Positions 61,728 to 64,000 of a DNA stretch of 64,000 bases are shown one piece after another. Made by a program: the position numbers and the translations under genes. How positions within the stretch are numbered: position 1 is the first letter of the stretch; every line of letters starts with the position of its first letter. Source of the stretch: Sinorhizobium fredii USDA 205 (GTDB lineage Bacteria > Pseudomonadota > Alphaproteobacteria > Rhizobiales > Rhizobiaceae); the NCBI RefSeq assembly GCF_001461695.1, contig NZ_AUTC01000066.1, positions 96,087 to 160,086 of the forward strand, read 5' to 3'. The notes beneath the pieces were generated by a model that saw nothing but the letters and a program-made list of their open reading frames with translations, did not search any database and had not been told where the DNA came from.

Positions 61728-64000
61728 GTGGCGATCATGTTCGTCAGAGCGCAGGTGATCAGCAGGGGAGCGGGGCGAAGCATCGTCTCGGCCGCCGCCT
61801 ATCGCCATCGCGCCCGGATGATGGACGAGCAAGCCGGCACGTCCTTCAGCTACAGGGGTGGGGCCTCTGAACTGGTGCATGAGGAACTGGCGCTGCCGGA
61901 CCAGATCCCGGGCTGGCTGAAGGCGGCGATCGACCGACAATCCGTCGCCAAGGCGAGCGAGGCGCTCTGGAATGCGGTGGAGTCTCACGAGACACGAGCG
62001 GACGCGCAGCTTGCCCGGGAGCTGATCATCGCGCTGCCCGAAGAACTGACCCGGGCGGAGAACATCGCCCTGGTGCGCGAGTTCATCCGGGACAATTTGA
62101 CGTCCAAAGGCATGGTCGCGGACTGGGTCTATCACGACAAGGACGGCAATCCGCATATCCATTTGATGACGACGCTCAGGCCCCTGACGGAGGAGGGGTT
62201 CGGGCCGAAGAAGGTGGCGGTGCTTGGCGAAGACGGCGAGCCGTTGCGTGTCGTCACGCCGGACCGGCCGAACGGAAAGATCGTCTACCAGCTCTGGGCC
62301 GGCGATAAGGAAACCATGAAGGCATGGAAGATCGCCTGGGCGGAAACCGCCAATCGGCATCTTGCGCTTGCCGGGCATGAGATCCGGCTCGACGGCCGCT
62401 CCTATGCCGAGCAGGGCCTTCACGGCATCGCACAGAAACATCTCGGGCCGGAGAAGGCGGCGCTCGCGCGCAAGGGCGTCGAAATGTATTTCGCGCCGGC
62501 CGATCTTGCGCGCCGACAGGAGATGGCCGACCGGCTGATCGCCGATCCCGAGCTTCTGCTGAAGCAGCTCGGCAGCGAACGCTCCACCTTCGAAGAGAGG
62601 GATATCGCCAAGGCGCTGCATCGCTACGTCGACGATCCAGTGGACTTCGTCAATATCCGCGCGCGGCTTATGGCCTCGGACGATCTGGTGCTGCTGAAGC
62701 CGCAGGAGGTTGACGCGCAGACTGGCAGGGCGTCGGAGCCGGCGGTCTTCACCACGCGAGAGATCCTGCGCATCGAATATGACATGGCGCAGTCGGCGCA
62801 GGCCCTGTCGGAGCGCAAGGGCTTTGGCGTCTCCACGAAACAAGTTGCGGCTGCAATCCGAAACGTCGAAACGGCCGATCCGGAAGAGCCATTCAAGCTT
62901 CACGCGGAACAGGTCGATGCCGTCCGTCACGTCACCGGCGACAGTGGCATGGCCGCTGTGGTCGGTCTTGCCGGCGCGGGTAAGTCGACCCTGCTTGCTG
63001 CCGCGCGCGTCGCCTGGGAAAGCGAGGACCGGCGGGTGATCGGTGCGGCGCTTGCCGGCAAGGCGGCCGAAGGGTTGGAGGACAGTTCCGGCATCAGGTC
63101 GCGCACGCTGGCTTCCTGGGAACTGGCGTGGGCCGGGGGGCGTGAACAGCTCGATCGGGGCGATGTGCTGGTGATCGACGAGGCCGGCATGATCTCCTCC
63201 CAGCAGATGGCCCGCGTCCTGAAGATCGCCCAAGAGGCGCAGGCGAAGGTTGTTCTGGTCGGTGACGCCATGCAGCTGCAGCCTATCCAGGCGGGCGCGG
63301 CCTTCCGGGCGATCACCGAGCGGATCGGGTTCGCGGAACTTGCCGGTGTGCGCCGCCAGCGCGAGCAGTGGGCGCGCGATGCATCCCGTCTCTTCGCCCG
63401 CGGCAAAGTCGAAGAGGGCCTTGATGCCTACGCGCAGCAGGGCCACATTGTAGAGACCGAAACCCGTGCCGAGATCGTCGACCGCATCGTTTCCGATTGG
63501 ACCGATGCCCGCCGTGACCTGCTTCAGAAATCCGCCGCGGGCGAACATCCGGGCCGGCTTCGCGGCGAAGAGCTGCTTGTTCTCGCCCACACCAACCAGG
63601 ATGTTCGGAAGCTCAACGAATCCCTGCGCAAGGTCATGATCGACGAGGGCGCACTGACTGCTGCGCGGGAATTCCAGACGGCGCGTGGGTCTCGTGAGTT
63701 CGCCGCCGGCGACCGGATCATCTTCCTCGAAAACGCCCGCTTCATCGAACCGCGGGCACGGCGGCTTGGGCCCCAATACGTCAAGAATGGCATGCTCGGC
63801 ACGGTCGTTTCGACCGGCGACAAACGCGGCTGTGCGCTGCTGACGGTGCGCCTTGACAACGGCCGGGATGTTGTCATCAGCGAGGACAGCTATCGCAATA
63901 TCGATCATGGCTATGCTGCGACCATCCATAAGTCTCAAGGGTCGACCGTCGACCGGACCTTCGTGCTCGCCACCGGCATGATGGATCAGCATCTGACCTA
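61728..64000 (+). CDS. traA: TraA, conjugative relaxase-helicase (5' part; runs off the window)
   Basis: About 757 codons are present, from GTG 61728 (frame V-A-I-M-F-V-R; ATG 61737 also possible). The MobA/MobL (MOBQ) relaxase domain opens with MFVRAQVISRGAGRSIVSAA and AYRHRARMMDEQAG, and has the metal-binding PHIHLMTTLRPL (about 143-154). The RecD/TraI-like helicase follows: VGLAGAGKSTLLAAA (Walker A, about 412-426), LVIDEAGMISSQQM (Walker B, about 481) and LVGDAMQLQPIQAG. TraA nicks oriT just upstream and unwinds the transferred strand. The C-terminal part lies beyond 64000. Confidence 0.92.
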   Translation, partial: MAIMFVRAQVISRGAGRSIVSAAAYRHRARMMDEQAGTSFSYRGGASELVHEELALPDQIPGWLKAAIDRQSVAKASEALWNAVESHETRADAQLARELIIALPEELTRAENIALVREFIRDNLTSKGMVADWVYHDKDGNPHIHLMTTLRPLTEEGFGPKKVAVLGEDGEPLRVVTPDRPNGKIVYQLWAGDKETMKAWKIAWAETANRHLALAGHEIRLDGRSYAEQGLHGIAQKHLGPEKAALARKGVEMYFAPADLARRQEMADRLIADPELLLKQLGSERSTFEERDIAKALHRYVDDPVDFVNIRARLMASDDLVLLKPQEVDAQTGRASEPAVFTTREILRIEYDMAQSAQALSERKGFGVSTKQVAAAIRNVETADPEEPFKLHAEQVDAVRHVTGDSGMAAVVGLAGAGKSTLLAAARVAWESEDRRVIGAALAGKAAEGLEDSSGIRSRTLASWELAWAGGREQLDRGDVLVIDEAGMISSQQMARVLKIAQEAQAKVVLVGDAMQLQPIQAGAAFRAITERIGFAELAGVRRQREQWARDASRLFARGKVEEGLDAYAQQGHIVETETRAEIVDRIVSDWTDARRDLLQKSAAGEHPGRLRGEELLVLAHTNQDVRKLNESLRKVMIDEGALTAAREFQTARGSREFAAGDRIIFLENARFIEPRARRLGPQYVKNGMLGTVVSTGDKRGCALLTVRLDNGRDVVISEDSYRNIDHGYAATIHKSQGSTVDRTFVLATGMMDQHLT

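Noticed and set aside
61431..63992. Long minus-strand open frame of 853 codons
   Set aside because: It lies antisense to traA, whose relaxase and helicase motifs are on the plus strand; the mirrored frame is a product of GC-rich codon use.
1..64000. CRISPR arrays, tRNA or rRNA genes, intact insertion sequences
   Set aside because: No regularly spaced repeats, tRNA-like cloverleaf or transposase was seen; recombinase traces at 3.3-3.7 kb are fragments only.

Overview
The window looks like about 64 kb of a large repABC-type plasmid from a member of the Rhizobiaceae (Rhizobium, Ensifer or Agrobacterium relatives). The evidence is the tail of repB followed by repC, a RHE_PE00001-type DUF1612 gene, a traG-traD-traC / oriT / traA mobilisation cluster of the Ti/pSym class at the other end, alphaproteobacterial LexA boxes (GTTC-N7-GTTC), and a run of plasmid-typical genes (large ParB-like protein, ArdB/KlcA, DUF932, DUF1173, strawberry-notch helicase, Toprim, DUF2493, DUF736, WGR). 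No rRNA, tRNA, CRISPR array or intact insertion sequence was seen.

Layout. 1-1.5 kb: replication module. 1.7-4.1 kb: decayed NYN gene, a cold-shock gene, a small RNA with three CCUCCUCCC hairpins, and fragments of two recombinases. 4.2-29.3 kb: a dense anti-phage region. On the minus strand, an AbiE pair, a Hachiman pair (hamA, hamB) and a CoiA-like nuclease gene read as one tightly spaced operon from a single autoregulated-looking promoter at 12.13-12.16 kb. On the plus strand, a Mokosh-like operon (pseudokinase-SF1 helicase, then PLD nuclease) carries a translationally coupled third gene that looks PIN-like (13.5-19.8 kb). Converging on it is an unknown gene plus a UvrD-like helicase (19.8-23.9 kb). 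Three decayed plus-strand genes and a large solitary SF2 helicase follow.

29.6-37.8 kb: SOS and mutagenesis block. Two divergent SRAP genes share one LexA box, dinB follows, and a second LexA box precedes imuA-imuB-dnaE2; dnaE2 carries one frameshift. 37.8-38.9 kb: a broken, rearranged toxin-antitoxin locus and a small hypothetical gene. 39.2 kb: a second anti-Shine-Dalgarno small RNA, on the minus strand.

39.9-64 kb: plasmid backbone and conjugation region: ParB-like protein, antirestriction protein, DUF932, several small conserved genes, DUF1173, a Zur-boxed zinT, the methyltransferase/strawberry-notch helicase with a Toprim gene and a DUF2493 gene, a Phd/PIN toxin-antitoxin pair, DUF736 behind a 25-bp perfect inverted repeat, WGR, then traG/traD/traC, oriT and the start of traA. 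A 24-bp dyad operator recurs at nearly the same distance upstream of DUF1173 and of traC, suggesting shared control.

At least six otherwise conserved genes are interrupted by small indels or a stop (NYN, hamA, the UvrD partner, exonuclease, DUF429, dnaE2). Either this plasmid is decaying or the assembly carries indel errors, so function calls for those genes depend on read-level checking. All family names are recognised from sequence motifs by eye; no database search was run.
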